Shown one piece after another: positions 17,204 through 25,718 of a stretch of DNA of 25,718 nt. A program made the translations under genes and the position numbers. The notes beneath the pieces are model-generated. The model did not search any database. It was not told the origin of the DNA and worked only from the letters and a program-made list of their open reading frames with translations. The DNA is from CAZCAC01 sp964496575 (GTDB lineage: Bacteria; Planctomycetota; UBA1135; GCA-002686595), in the NCBI GenBank assembly GCA_964496575.1, contig CAZCAC010000126.1, positions 1-25,718 of the forward strand. The letters are read 5' to 3'. Positions within the stretch are counted from its first letter, which is position 1, and each line of letters opens with the position of its first letter.

Positions 17204-19057
17204 CTAGCGGAAGCCCTGCCCACCGAAACGGTTGCCCCCGCGCCGCCCGCCTCGGCCACCCTGCCTCATCTTGGTGCGATAGTACTTGCTCCCCCGCTTC
17301 TTGCCGCGCTGCACGCCCTGCCGCGGCTCGGGTTTGAATCCACCGCGCCCCCGGCCCGGCCGATAGCTGCGCTTGCCCTTCTTGGAGAGCATCGTGTAGG
17401 CCTGGAGAGTAGCTCGCTTGTAGTCCTTCTGGTTCCGGGCGTTCTTCTCCTCGTTCCGTTTCTCGCGGAAGGCCTGAACCTTCTCCCGGCGAGCCATCTC
17501 CTCGGCCACCGCCGCCCGGGCGATGGCGATCCTGGAGTCGGCCAGCTCTGCGCCGACCGCCGGATCGAGCGTCGGCTTGTCTCCTTCGGCGTCGCCACCC
17601 TCATCGCGCCGCTCGCGCAGGTACCGCTTCGCGGCGGTCCGCTCCCGCTCGTCGATCTCTCCGTTCCCGTCGAGGTCGAACTGGCGAGCCGCCTCGGGCA
17701 GCGTGGAGGACACGGCCTGTGCCTCGTCCTTTCCGTTGCGGATCAGCGCCTGGCGAGCCAGCCGGCTCTCCGCGGGATCGAGCTTCCCGTCGCGATTGCG
17801 ATCGAAGCGCCGGTAGGCGGCGGGGAGCTCCGCGGCCGGTTCGGCCTCGGGCGCGACCGGCTCCGCGGGGGCCACCCCACCGCGTGCGCCGGCGAGCCGG
17901 GCCTTGCGGTAGGCGGTGCGCTCCGTTTCATTCAGCTTGCCGTCGCCGTCGCGGTCGAATCGCTCGAGCAGCTCCTCCGGGCTCAGCTCGCTCACGGCGG
18001 GCTTCGAGTCGGGGGGTGCGGGAGTCTCCCGGCGCGCCTTCCTCTTCTCGGCATTCTCCGCCGCGACCGCCTCGCGCTGCTGGCGGAACGCCTCCTTCAT
18101 CGCGGTCTTCTCCGAGTCGCTCAGCTCGCCGTCGCCATCGACGTCGAAGCGTGCGCGCTGTTCCTCGGGGGTCGGAGGCGCGGGCGCCTCCGCCTCGGGG
18201 GCCTCCGGTGGCGAGTCGGCCGGCTGTTCTCCCGGAGTCGCCGCTTCCGGTGGCGCTGCCCTGTCGCGAGCCTCCTGGCGGTAGGCGGCCCGTTCCTCGT
18301 CGTTCAGCTTGCCGTCCCCGTCGGCGTCGAAGCGGGTCAGCAACGCCTCGCGACGCGCCAGCTCCGCCTCGTCCCTTTGTCCGGCGGCCGGCTCACACTC
18401 CACCTCCGCGGGTGAGTCTTCACCGGCGGCAGGCTCGCCCTTGGTCTTTTTATCCTTCTTACGAGCGGTGTTCGCCTCACGCTCCTGCCGGAAGGACTCG
18501 CGCATCGCGACCTTCTCGGCCTCGCTCAGCTCGCCGTCTCCGTCGGCGTCGAAGCGCTGCTGCAGCTCCTCGGGGCTCGGGGCCGGAGCGGCGGCCTCCT
18601 CCGGGGAGTCCGCGGCCTTCGCCTCCGCTTGCTCGGCGGCCTTCTTCTCCCGCTCTTCCTTCTTCTTCGCGGCGGCCGCCTCGCGCTCCTGGCGGAGCGT
18701 CTCCCGCATCGCGACCTTCTCGCTCTCGCTCACCTCGCCGTCCCCGTCGGTGTCGAAGCGTGCGATCAACTCCTCGCGGGTCGGGGGCGGGGCGGATTCT
18801 GCTGCCGCCTTCGCGGCCGCTTTCTGCTCGCGCTGTTCCTTCTTCTTCGCTGCGGCCGCCTCGCGCTCCTGGCGGAAGGCCTCCCTCATCGCGGCCTTCT
18901 CCTCATCGCTCAGCACCCCGTCCCCGTCGGTGTCGAAGCGCGCCTGCAGCTCCTCCAGGCCCTCTCCGGGGGGAGCGTCCTGGAGGGCCGGGGCCGCGGA
19001 GGCGACCGGCGCCAGGAGGGTCAGGAAGGCGATCAGGGTTCGGAAGATGCTCATCAT
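17204..19057 (-). CDS. Secreted EF-hand-array protein with Arg/Gly-rich tail
   Basis: The 617-residue protein has a signal peptide (cleavage expected near ASA-AP, residue 21). Eight EF-hand calcium loops begin at about D42, D102, D170, D244, D305, D368, D419 and D461. Most read FDxDGDGxLSxxEK; the seventh (FDRNRDGKLD) and eighth (FDLDGNGEID) are more divergent. The loops are single units 40-75 residues apart, joined by Ala/Lys/Glu-rich helical or Pro-rich linkers, not classical back-to-back pairs. A helical region (about 495-560) and a very basic tail (560-617) rich in RG, KRG and GGR follow. It should bind calcium outside the cytoplasm; the partner is unknown. MM at the start leaves 19057 or 19054 as initiator. 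It is divergent from the 765-residue secreted protein. Confidence 0.85.
   Translation of the reverse strand: MMSIFRTLIAFLTLLAPVASAAPALQDAPPGEGLEELQARFDTDGDGVLSDEEKAAMREAFRQEREAAAAKKKEQREQKAAAKAAAESAPPPTREELIARFDTDGDGEVSESEKVAMRETLRQEREAAAAKKKEEREKKAAEQAEAKAADSPEEAAAPAPSPEELQQRFDADGDGELSEAEKVAMRESFRQEREANTARKKDKKTKGEPAAGEDSPAEVECEPAAGQRDEAELARREALLTRFDADGDGKLNDEERAAYRQEARDRAAPPEAATPGEQPADSPPEAPEAEAPAPPTPEEQRARFDVDGDGELSDSEKTAMKEAFRQQREAVAAENAEKRKARRETPAPPDSKPAVSELSPEELLERFDRDGDGKLNETERTAYRKARLAGARGGVAPAEPVAPEAEPAAELPAAYRRFDRNRDGKLDPAESRLARQALIRNGKDEAQAVSSTLPEAARQFDLDGNGEIDERERTAAKRYLRERRDEGGDAEGDKPTLDPAVGAELADSRIAIARAAVAEEMARREKVQAFREKRNEEKNARNQKDYKRATLQAYTMLSKKGKRSYRPGRGRGGFKPEPRQGVQRGKKRGSKYYRTKMRQGGRGGRRGGNRFGGQGFR
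18661..18760 (-). repeat. DNA-level copy of an EF-hand unit (repeat 2)
   Basis: This 100-base segment of the EF-hand gene aligns without gaps to 18841-18940, exactly 180 bases (60 codons) away, with 13 mismatches by my count. It encodes the linker AAAAKKK, the helix RQERE and the calcium loop of EF-hand 2. The high DNA identity points to a fairly recent tandem duplication within the gene. Confidence 0.8.
18841..18940 (-). repeat. DNA-level copy of an EF-hand unit (repeat 1)
   Basis: This is the partner of the segment at 18661-18760 (about 87% identical over 100 bases, offset 180). It encodes EF-hand 1 and the start of the following linker. A third, more divergent copy is visible around 18481-18580. 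Confidence 0.8.
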
Positions 19058-19320
19058 GCAGGGGTCTGCGGCCGGCGTCGGCAGCCGGGGTCCGGACAAG
19101 TGTCCCCCGAAACCGGGCCCCGCGCGAGAGGTTCCGTCGAGAAGAGCACCGGAAGGCTCCTGATACGCCGCCAGCCGCGCCGCAAGCCCCCCGGAGGCGG
19201 AATATCGGCCCCGAATCCAAATAGAGCGCGGCAGGGAGCGCACCAGAGGGCACACCGAGCGGGGTGGCAGGCACCTCGCCGGTGAAATCTACGAAATTCC
19301 TCCGCCGGGAGAACTCCACC

Positions 19321-21618
19321 ATGCGCCCCAACCGACCCACGAGGACCCTGGCCAGCGGCCTGGCGGTCCTCGCCCTGTTCCTCTGCCCCACCGCCCTCGC
19401 CCAGAGTCCCGACGAGGATTTCTTCAAGGCGTACTATCTCCAGCATGAGGAGGGCCGGCTGGAGGCCGCCCTCGAGCTGTACCAGGGCGTCGCCCGCTCG
19501 AAGAAGGCCGACGCGGGCCTTCGCAAGCGCGCGAAGCTCGCCGCGGCGGCGATCGCCGAGGACCTGGCCGCGAGTGACTTCGCCCGGCTGATGCCGGAAG
19601 ACACCATCTTCTACCTCGAGCTCAACCGACCCGGTGAGCAGATCGCCCAGCTCGCCGACCAGCTCGGCCTGCTCGGCTTCGTCGACGGCGGAAGGGGCTT
19701 CGGGATCAGCCCGCGGCTGCTCGACGGCGCCCTCGGGGTGCGCGGCGCGGCCGTAGCGATCACCGAGATCGATCCGAACGGCGGTCCTCCCGAAGGAGTG
19801 ATGGTCCTCCACCCCGGCGACCAGGACACCGTCCGCGGCCTGATCGAAACCGGGTTGCCCGCCGGCGGCGTGCCGATCGAGTCGATCGCCGGCCATCCGA
19901 CCTGGATGGTCGAGAACGAGGCTTACGTCTCCCTCACTCCGCGCGTCCTGATCGCGGGGACGAGCCGGTCGCTCGTGGAGGGCGTCGCGGCTCGCCTCAA
20001 GGGCAAGAAGAAGGGCTCGTTCGCCCAGGCGGAGAGCCTGAAGACTGCGCAGTCGATGCGCGGTGACGACCTGATCTTCTTCCACCTCAACGCCGAGCCG
20101 ATCCTGCCGCTGCTGCGGATGGCCATGGAGCAGGAAGCGCGCCACAACCCCGAGGCCGCGATGGCGATGGCCTTCCTCGACATCGACAGCCTGGAGGGAT
20201 TCTCCGGCCGCCTCGGCGTCGACGGCAAGGGAGTGGGGCTCGACCTGGCGCTGCAGCTGGAGGAAGGGCACCAGAACCTCCTCTTCAACCTGATGCGCAC
20301 GCCGGCGCTCGGCAAGGAGACGCTGCAGCTGGTACCCGAAGGCGCGGCCTTCTTCCTCGCCACCTCGTTCAACGAGGCCTCGTGCGTGGCCCCGGCCACC
20401 GGAGATCCCGAGCGGCCGATCGTCACCGCGATGGACTTCGGTCGCGAGGTGTTCGCCAACATCGTCGACGTCGTCGTCTACGGACTGCCGCCTCAGGGAC
20501 AGTCGCAGGGAGGCATGCCGATTCCCGACATCGTCGTCTGCCTGCGGGTCAACGACGTCGATCGCTCTCGCGCGCTGTGGAACTTCGTCCTCGGCCTCGC
20601 CAGCCAGTCCTCCGGCCGCGGCTCGATGAACGCCGACGTCGTCGAGATCGGCGGCGTCGACTGCGAGCGCTACCAGGTCCAGGGCGTGCCCGTGTACCTC
20701 GTCACTCACGACAAGGAGATGATGATCTCCGCCAGTCGCTCTGCGATCGCCCGGACCCTGAAGGCCCGGAAGAAGGGCAGCTCGATCCTGAAGGACGAGC
20801 TCTTCGCCGGCACCCTGAAGCAGATGGGCGGCGACAACACCACCGCCCTGGTGATCAACCCCGGCCGCTGCGCCCAGATGGTGAAGCCCTTCCTCTCGGA
20901 GCGCGAGCTGGCCGAGATGGGGCCGGTCGCCGAGCTGCTCTCGGAGACGGTCTTCTCCGTCGGATTCCAGCAAAGCGACACCACCCTGGCGCTGCGCTCG
21001 CGCATCGAGCGGCTGCCCGACCTCGGTCCGGTGGTGACGATGCTGATGGAAGAGGAGCGTGGAGGGCACGGGCACGCGCGCTCCGAGCTGGTCTTCACCG
21101 GGGAGCAGCCGCAGGGGCGGAAGAAGGCGAAGAAGCCCGAGGCGATCAGGACGGCCAAGGCCGTCGAGGAGGCTCCCGTCGACATCGGTCAGCTTCGCGA
21201 GGAGCTCATCAAGCTCGCCAAGAAGGGCAAGCACGAGCAGGCGAACGCGGTGGGCAAGAGGATCTTCAGGGTCCTCTCCAAGGACCCGAACGCCCTGAAC
21301 GACTTCGCCTGGGCCCTTTTGACCGAGGATCCCTTCACCGGCAACTACACCGAGCTCGCCAGGAAGATCTCGATGGTCTCCAACGAGCTGACCGGGTTCG
21401 GCAACTGGGCGGCGCTCGACACGCTGGCGCTGGCCGAGTTCGAGACCGGCAACGTCGCCAAGGCGATCGAGCTGGAGAAGAAGGCTCTGAAGCTGGCCGA
21501 GGGAACCGGCCGGGAGCCGGAGATCGAGGCGGCGCTGGAGCGCTTCGTGAAGGGGCTCGAGGCGCAGAAGGACAAGAAGAAGTCGAAGAAGAAGAAGAAG
21601 GTCGTCGACGCTCGTTGA
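19321..21618 (+). CDS. Secreted protein with an internally duplicated domain and TPR-like C-terminus; function unknown
   Basis: The 765-residue protein has a signal peptide (LALFLCPTALAQ, cleavage near residue 27), a short TPR-like segment (about 36-85), and two copies of a domain of about 240 residues (91-327 and 338-577). Matching landmarks are MPEDTIFYLELN / VPEGAAFFLATSF, RVLIAGTSRSLVEG / EMMISASRSAIART and RLKGKKKGSFAQAE / KARKKGSSILKDE. The C-terminal part (about 622-745) is TPR-like (NDFAWALL, LDTLALAEFETGNVAKAIE), a pattern common in planctomycete periplasmic proteins. It ends in a Lys-rich tail (KDKKKSKKKKK). The ATG at 19321 has GGGAG nine bases upstream. The domain resembles proteins I have seen in planctomycetes, but I cannot name its family or activity. 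Confidence 0.85.
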   Translation: MRPNRPTRTLASGLAVLALFLCPTALAQSPDEDFFKAYYLQHEEGRLEAALELYQGVARSKKADAGLRKRAKLAAAAIAEDLAASDFARLMPEDTIFYLELNRPGEQIAQLADQLGLLGFVDGGRGFGISPRLLDGALGVRGAAVAITEIDPNGGPPEGVMVLHPGDQDTVRGLIETGLPAGGVPIESIAGHPTWMVENEAYVSLTPRVLIAGTSRSLVEGVAARLKGKKKGSFAQAESLKTAQSMRGDDLIFFHLNAEPILPLLRMAMEQEARHNPEAAMAMAFLDIDSLEGFSGRLGVDGKGVGLDLALQLEEGHQNLLFNLMRTPALGKETLQLVPEGAAFFLATSFNEASCVAPATGDPERPIVTAMDFGREVFANIVDVVVYGLPPQGQSQGGMPIPDIVVCLRVNDVDRSRALWNFVLGLASQSSGRGSMNADVVEIGGVDCERYQVQGVPVYLVTHDKEMMISASRSAIARTLKARKKGSSILKDELFAGTLKQMGGDNTTALVINPGRCAQMVKPFLSERELAEMGPVAELLSETVFSVGFQQSDTTLALRSRIERLPDLGPVVTMLMEEERGGHGHARSELVFTGEQPQGRKKAKKPEAIRTAKAVEEAPVDIGQLREELIKLAKKGKHEQANAVGKRIFRVLSKDPNALNDFAWALLTEDPFTGNYTELARKISMVSNELTGFGNWAALDTLALAEFETGNVAKAIELEKKALKLAEGTGREPEIEAALERFVKGLEAQKDKKKSKKKKKVVDAR

Positions 21619-21684
21619 GGTCGATGACCCGGCGGGCCCACCGCCTGCACCAGCCCCGAGAGGCCCGCGAGGTGCTTCGGCCGA

Positions 21685-24600
21685 TTACCAGCCGAAGAAC
21701 TCGCGGGCCAGCCATTGGGCGGGCCGTCGCTCGGTCTCGGCGAGCTGCTCGGCGAAGGCCGTCGGATCGCTCTCGGCCGACAGCAGGTCGGCCTCCAGTC
21801 CGCGCACCAGCGTGCCCTCCAGCTCGGCCAGGCGCTCCAGCAGCTGCGCGGCGCGTTCCTCGTGCGGCACCTTCTCGCGCTTGCGATAGCGCTGGACCGC
21901 CTTGATCGTCGAGGTCCAGGCCTTCGACGCCCTGCTGTCCAGTACGCTCCGGTGCTCGCGCAGGTCCTTCGCCGGGTACTCCCGACCCAGCGCCCGCCCC
22001 CAGTCGACGAGCACCGAGAACGCGGGATCGGCCCCGGTGTTCTGGATCGATCGGCCGGTGGCCTCCAGCGCGTCGAGCGCGGCTTCGACCACACCGCGCT
22101 GGCTCAGCGCCTTCTGCACCTCCGGGAAGTAGCGGCTCTCGAACTCCGCCGCGTCCTGGAGCAGCGGCAGGGCGGCCGCGAAGTCGCCCTGGTGGAGCGA
22201 GCGCCGCCCTTTCGCTTGCCAGGCGTCGATGAAGCGCACGACCTCTTCCAGCCTGCGCGCGGCGATCAGCTCCTTCAGCGGGGTGTCGACGTACGTCTCG
22301 AACGGCGGCACCAGGCCTTCCCCGAGGATGACGCCGGGGTCCCCTTCCCAGATCACCCGGCCGTCGAGGTCGATCAGGAGCATCCTCGGCAGGTTGAAGC
22401 GTTCGATGAAGAAGGTCTCGAAGCTCTCGCCGATGCCGACCCCCTCGCGGAAGTCGACGGCGACGTCGCCGGGCAACGGATGGGCGGCCAGGTACTCGGC
22501 GATCTTCTCCTTGTCGTTCGGCGAACAGACGCAGAGGATCTTCAGGTCGATGCCCGCCATCGCCTCGTCGAGCGCCATCAGCCACTCGTCGATCGGCACC
22601 AGGTCGTTCTGGCGGATGCTGAAGAAGACCAGGAGCTGCGGCACCGAACCGTATTCGTTCCAAGACTCGCGCGCGCCCTGCACCCATTCGTCGACCTTCG
22701 GCCACGGGGGCACGAGTCCGAGGAACGAGCCGCCGACCGAGCCACCGCTCCTCGCCTTGAGCTCCTCGATGCGGATCTCGCGCTCGATCTCCGCGGCGCG
22801 GTCGCGCGCGTCACGGGCGAGGTAGCGCACGTCGCGGAAGCGGCACTGGCCCCGCCCCGTGATCAGCCCGAAGCCGCCCTTGACCACCTCGAGGCTGGGA
22901 AACTCGTGCGTGGCGAGCAGCTCTCCGTCGATCCAGAAGTCGACCGTCCGGCCGCTGACGTCGAGGCGCAGCGTGCGCCACGCGCCCGCCGTGGTCGACG
23001 GTCCCTGGTCCTGCGACGCCACCGGCACGTGGCGCCAGATCTTGGTCACCGAGGCGCCGAAGGAGCTCATCAGGTCGACGTAGTCGGGGTTGGCCGTGCC
23101 CTCACGCGCCACGGCCCGGCCCGGCATGTAGAGGAGTCCGTGGAAGGTGGTCGCCTCCTTGCGTCCGAAGACGAAACCGCAGAAGTTCACCTCGCCGCGC
23201 ACGGCCTGGATCTTCGCCTCCATCGAGAAGTCGCCGGAGGTCACCGTGTCCAGGGTCAGGAAGGTGTAGTCGTGGTTCTGCGGGTCCGCCTCGCCGAACT
23301 TCGCGTCCATGAAGATCCCGTTCGCCTTGAACGTCCCGTCGATCCCCTGGGCGTTCCAGCCGTCGAGGTTCTTCTCGTTGTACGCGAGCTTCCAGATCGA
23401 GAGCGACTTGCGGCTCTGGCGCACGGCTCTCTCGTAGTCCTCGAAGAGGTCCGGCAGATCGAGGTTGCTGCCGAGGCGCCAGGAGACGTCCATCACCATC
23501 ATCGGCAGATCGGCGGCCTCGTAGCGGCTCACGATCGCACGGGAGGCGAGCGCCATCTCGTCGCGGATCCTGGCCAGCGTCCTGCGCCGCGGGTCCAGCT
23601 TGGAGAGCAACCGCTCGGCGTCGCGGATGCGCTTCTCGTCGAGGGGCTCGAGGCGTTCGAGGAAGTGCAGCGCCTCCATCACCAGCTTCGCCGCGCGGTC
23701 GGGGTTCTTGTAGTGCCCGGCGAGCAGGTCGGCGAACTCCATCAGGAGCTCGATGTCGCCGGGGCTGGCGACGAGGCCCTTCTCGAAGTGCTCCTTGGCG
23801 GAGAGGTAGTCCTTGTTCGCCGCGGCGTAGCGCCCCCAGTCGAGGTAGGGCCGCTCCACTTCCAGCGTCCCGGCGAGCTCGTCGCGCAGGTCGATCATGT
23901 ACTTCTTCCACACCTCGTCGAGCTCGTCGATCGTGCGCGGCAACCGCACCTCATCCTCGTCTTCGGGGCGCTCGACGCCCTTGAGCGGCTTCGTGGGGTT
24001 GCCCAGCACCACCTCCTCGAACTTCTCCACGGCGCCCTCGCCGCGCCCGGTCGATACGTCGATGTACTCCTGGAAGGCCGGGCGGTAGACGAAGCGGCCG
24101 TCGATCGGGTCCTGGTAGTTGTAGAGGAAATACACCACGCCCCAGGTCGGCGCGTACCACGGCGGCCCCCAGCCGTACTGATTCTCGACGAGGATGCGGA
24201 AGGTCGGCGCCTTCGTCGGAGTCGTGTTCGGATCGCCGGGATCGATCCCGTCGGAAGGGCCACTCATCCACCCCTTCTCCATCCGCGAGGCGAGCGGCAT
24301 CAGCCGGTGCGTCGCCGGCATGTTCATGATCACCGTGCCGTTGGGCAGAATGCGCGTCCCTTCGAAGAAGGAAGCGAGCCCCTCGTTCAGCCAGCCCACC
24401 GCGCGGGTGGCGAGCGACACGAACTGGTGCGCCGCCTCGTGGAAAAGGGTGCCGACCATCCCCTCGAAGCCGCCGCTGGAGATGTAGGTCTCGACGTAGT
24501 TGCCGGTGAAGTGACCGCCGGACCACTCGACCGGCGGACCGATACCGAATTCGAGGTACTCGTCGCGGGTCTTGAAGATGTTGAGCCCGATCTTCGGGAC

Positions 24601-25377
24601 GCTGTGCCCGTCCTCCTCGGTGCCGTAGCGGAAGAACTCCCGGTAGAAGGCGTTCATCTGCTCCATCGCCTCGCCGGCGCGGACCAGCACTTCGTAGCCG
24701 GCGTCGCTGTAGGTGGTGTAGTTCTCCCGCTCGAGGATCGCCCGCCTCTCCCAGGTGTCGTGCTGCTCGTCGTGCTCGCGGATCCACTCGTCGGAGACGT
24801 CGGCGAAGAGGTCCTTGGGCTTGGCGTCGGCGGCCAGCGAGGGATCGGGCGCGGCCGCGATCCGCTCGATCGCGGCCTGCGACTCGGGGTTCTCCGGGTC
24901 GAGCGCCAGGATCTGCTTGTGCACCCGGATCGCCGAGTGTGGCCGCCCTTGCTTCTCGTACCGCTCGGCGATCGGGACCAGCTTCCTGATGAAGTCGGAC
25001 TTCATCTCGAGCAGGTCGCGCGCGATCGGGTCGAGGGCGATCAGCTCTTCGCGGAGCCTCTTGAGCTCCTTCTTGCCGATGCGCTGCAGCTCCGACAGGC
25101 GGTACTTCTGGTGGAGCGAGTAGATCCGGTCGTCCTGATCGTTCGTCCGCTCCGCCCAGCGCGCGCGCAGGTCCCAGGCGGCGATCGACTTGCGATCGCG
25201 CTCGAGGACGCGTTCGATCAGCTCGCGCGCCCGCCCGAGGTTGCCGGCCTCGAGGGAGCGCTCGGCGGCGGCGAGGGCCAGCGAATAGGTCGACGTGTCC
25301 TCTTCCTGCTCTCGCTGCGACAGGGCTGGCGCGAGGAGCAGGGGCAGACCGAGAAACAGGATCCAGAGGAGTCGCAT
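21685..25377 (-). CDS. Secreted multidomain protein: TPR, DUF1570-like metalloprotease, DUF1080-like and thioredoxin-like domains
   Basis: The 1230-residue protein begins with a signal peptide (MRLLWILFLG..., cleavage near residue 20) and TPR-like helices (about 30-175). A gluzincin-type metalloprotease domain (about 215-440) has HEAAH (H313, E314, H317) and, 15 residues later, WLNEGLASFFEG (E332) as the likely third zinc ligand, as in DUF1570-type peptidases. More TPR-like helices follow (about 515-600). Residues 661-853 match the DUF1080/LamG-like beta-sandwich (NLDGWNAQGIDGTF, AWRTLRLDVSGRTVDFWIDG, CRFRDVRYLA). Residues 911-1013 resemble a TlpA-type thioredoxin fold (QLLVFFS, LPRMLLIDLDGRVIWEGDP) but lack CxxC. 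A helical C-terminus ends WLAREFFGW. The longer frame to 25503 adds no signal sequence, so 25377 is the start. It probably acts in the periplasm or at the cell surface; the substrate is unknown. Confidence 0.86.
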   Translation of the reverse strand: MRLLWILFLGLPLLLAPALSQREQEEDTSTYSLALAAAERSLEAGNLGRARELIERVLERDRKSIAAWDLRARWAERTNDQDDRIYSLHQKYRLSELQRIGKKELKRLREELIALDPIARDLLEMKSDFIRKLVPIAERYEKQGRPHSAIRVHKQILALDPENPESQAAIERIAAAPDPSLAADAKPKDLFADVSDEWIREHDEQHDTWERRAILERENYTTYSDAGYEVLVRAGEAMEQMNAFYREFFRYGTEEDGHSVPKIGLNIFKTRDEYLEFGIGPPVEWSGGHFTGNYVETYISSGGFEGMVGTLFHEAAHQFVSLATRAVGWLNEGLASFFEGTRILPNGTVIMNMPATHRLMPLASRMEKGWMSGPSDGIDPGDPNTTPTKAPTFRILVENQYGWGPPWYAPTWGVVYFLYNYQDPIDGRFVYRPAFQEYIDVSTGRGEGAVEKFEEVVLGNPTKPLKGVERPEDEDEVRLPRTIDELDEVWKKYMIDLRDELAGTLEVERPYLDWGRYAAANKDYLSAKEHFEKGLVASPGDIELLMEFADLLAGHYKNPDRAAKLVMEALHFLERLEPLDEKRIRDAERLLSKLDPRRRTLARIRDEMALASRAIVSRYEAADLPMMVMDVSWRLGSNLDLPDLFEDYERAVRQSRKSLSIWKLAYNEKNLDGWNAQGIDGTFKANGIFMDAKFGEADPQNHDYTFLTLDTVTSGDFSMEAKIQAVRGEVNFCGFVFGRKEATTFHGLLYMPGRAVAREGTANPDYVDLMSSFGASVTKIWRHVPVASQDQGPSTTAGAWRTLRLDVSGRTVDFWIDGELLATHEFPSLEVVKGGFGLITGRGQCRFRDVRYLARDARDRAAEIEREIRIEELKARSGGSVGGSFLGLVPPWPKVDEWVQGARESWNEYGSVPQLLVFFSIRQNDLVPIDEWLMALDEAMAGIDLKILCVCSPNDKEKIAEYLAAHPLPGDVAVDFREGVGIGESFETFFIERFNLPRMLLIDLDGRVIWEGDPGVILGEGLVPPFETYVDTPLKELIAARRLEEVVRFIDAWQAKGRRSLHQGDFAAALPLLQDAAEFESRYFPEVQKALSQRGVVEAALDALEATGRSIQNTGADPAFSVLVDWGRALGREYPAKDLREHRSVLDSRASKAWTSTIKAVQRYRKREKVPHEERAAQLLERLAELEGTLVRGLEADLLSAESDPTAFAEQLAETERRPAQWLAREFFGW

Positions 25378-25718
<341 letters not shown>

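Noticed and set aside
17204..19057. Repeat array as a CRISPR or minisatellite
   Set aside because: The repeats are codon-aligned EF-hand units inside one open frame with unequal linkers, not regular direct repeats with unique spacers.
17719..19224. Plus-strand Arg/Pro/Ser-rich frames opposite the EF-hand gene
   Set aside because: They mirror the repetitive EF-hand and linker codons; no signal or domain is present and the minus frame has a signal peptide and eight calcium loops.
21631..21645. GGCGG/CCGCC stem between the convergent secreted-protein genes as a terminator
   Set aside because: The stem is only 5 bp and no T-run follows on either strand.

Overview
The window is a visibly very GC-rich bacterial contig. 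Housekeeping genes (secA, pyrD, lspA, uvrB, uvrC, a xerD-like recombinase) alternate with large secreted or membrane-anchored proteins of unknown function. The latter include an EF-hand-array protein, a DUF1570-like metalloprotease fused to DUF1080-like and thioredoxin-like domains, and two zinc-ribbon/single-TM proteins. This mix, with weak or absent Shine-Dalgarno sites at many starts, points to a planctomycete-like organism (Planctomycetota or a relative). That assignment is inference from gene style; no rRNA or other decisive marker is present. The right end finishes in a 36-base G homopolymer that looks like a sequencing or assembly artefact, so this is probably a draft or metagenomic contig end.

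Left block (1-6943). On the minus strand a probable transcription unit runs dksA-like regulator, lspA, pyrD, response regulator, preceded by a good sigma70-type promoter at 5916-5944. secA follows with its own 172-bp leader and leaves the window at base 1 without its C-terminus. A xerD-like recombinase reads away on the plus strand.

Middle block (6956-14222). A single-domain response regulator is followed by uvrC and uvrB, all minus strand; uvrB and uvrC overlap in a GTGA stop/start. Divergent from uvrB on the plus strand are two tandem genes with the same plan: N-terminal C4 zinc ribbon, one membrane helix, and a related C-terminal helical domain. They end in a convergent intergenic region with a terminator-like hairpin and a second inverted-repeat cluster that could fold as a pseudoknot.

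Right block (14378-25718). A minus-strand run contains an EF-hand protein, a six-TM membrane protein, a small NIL-domain protein and a lipoprotein-type gamma-glutamyltransferase; the last two overlap in ATGA. Divergent from the EF-hand gene is a secreted 765-residue protein with an internally duplicated domain and a TPR-like tail. Convergent with it is a 1230-residue secreted multidomain protein. No rRNA, tRNA, CRISPR array, insertion sequence or prophage was seen. No recognised new defence or mobile system is evident; the least described material is the set of lineage-specific envelope proteins and the structured region near 14.3 kb.
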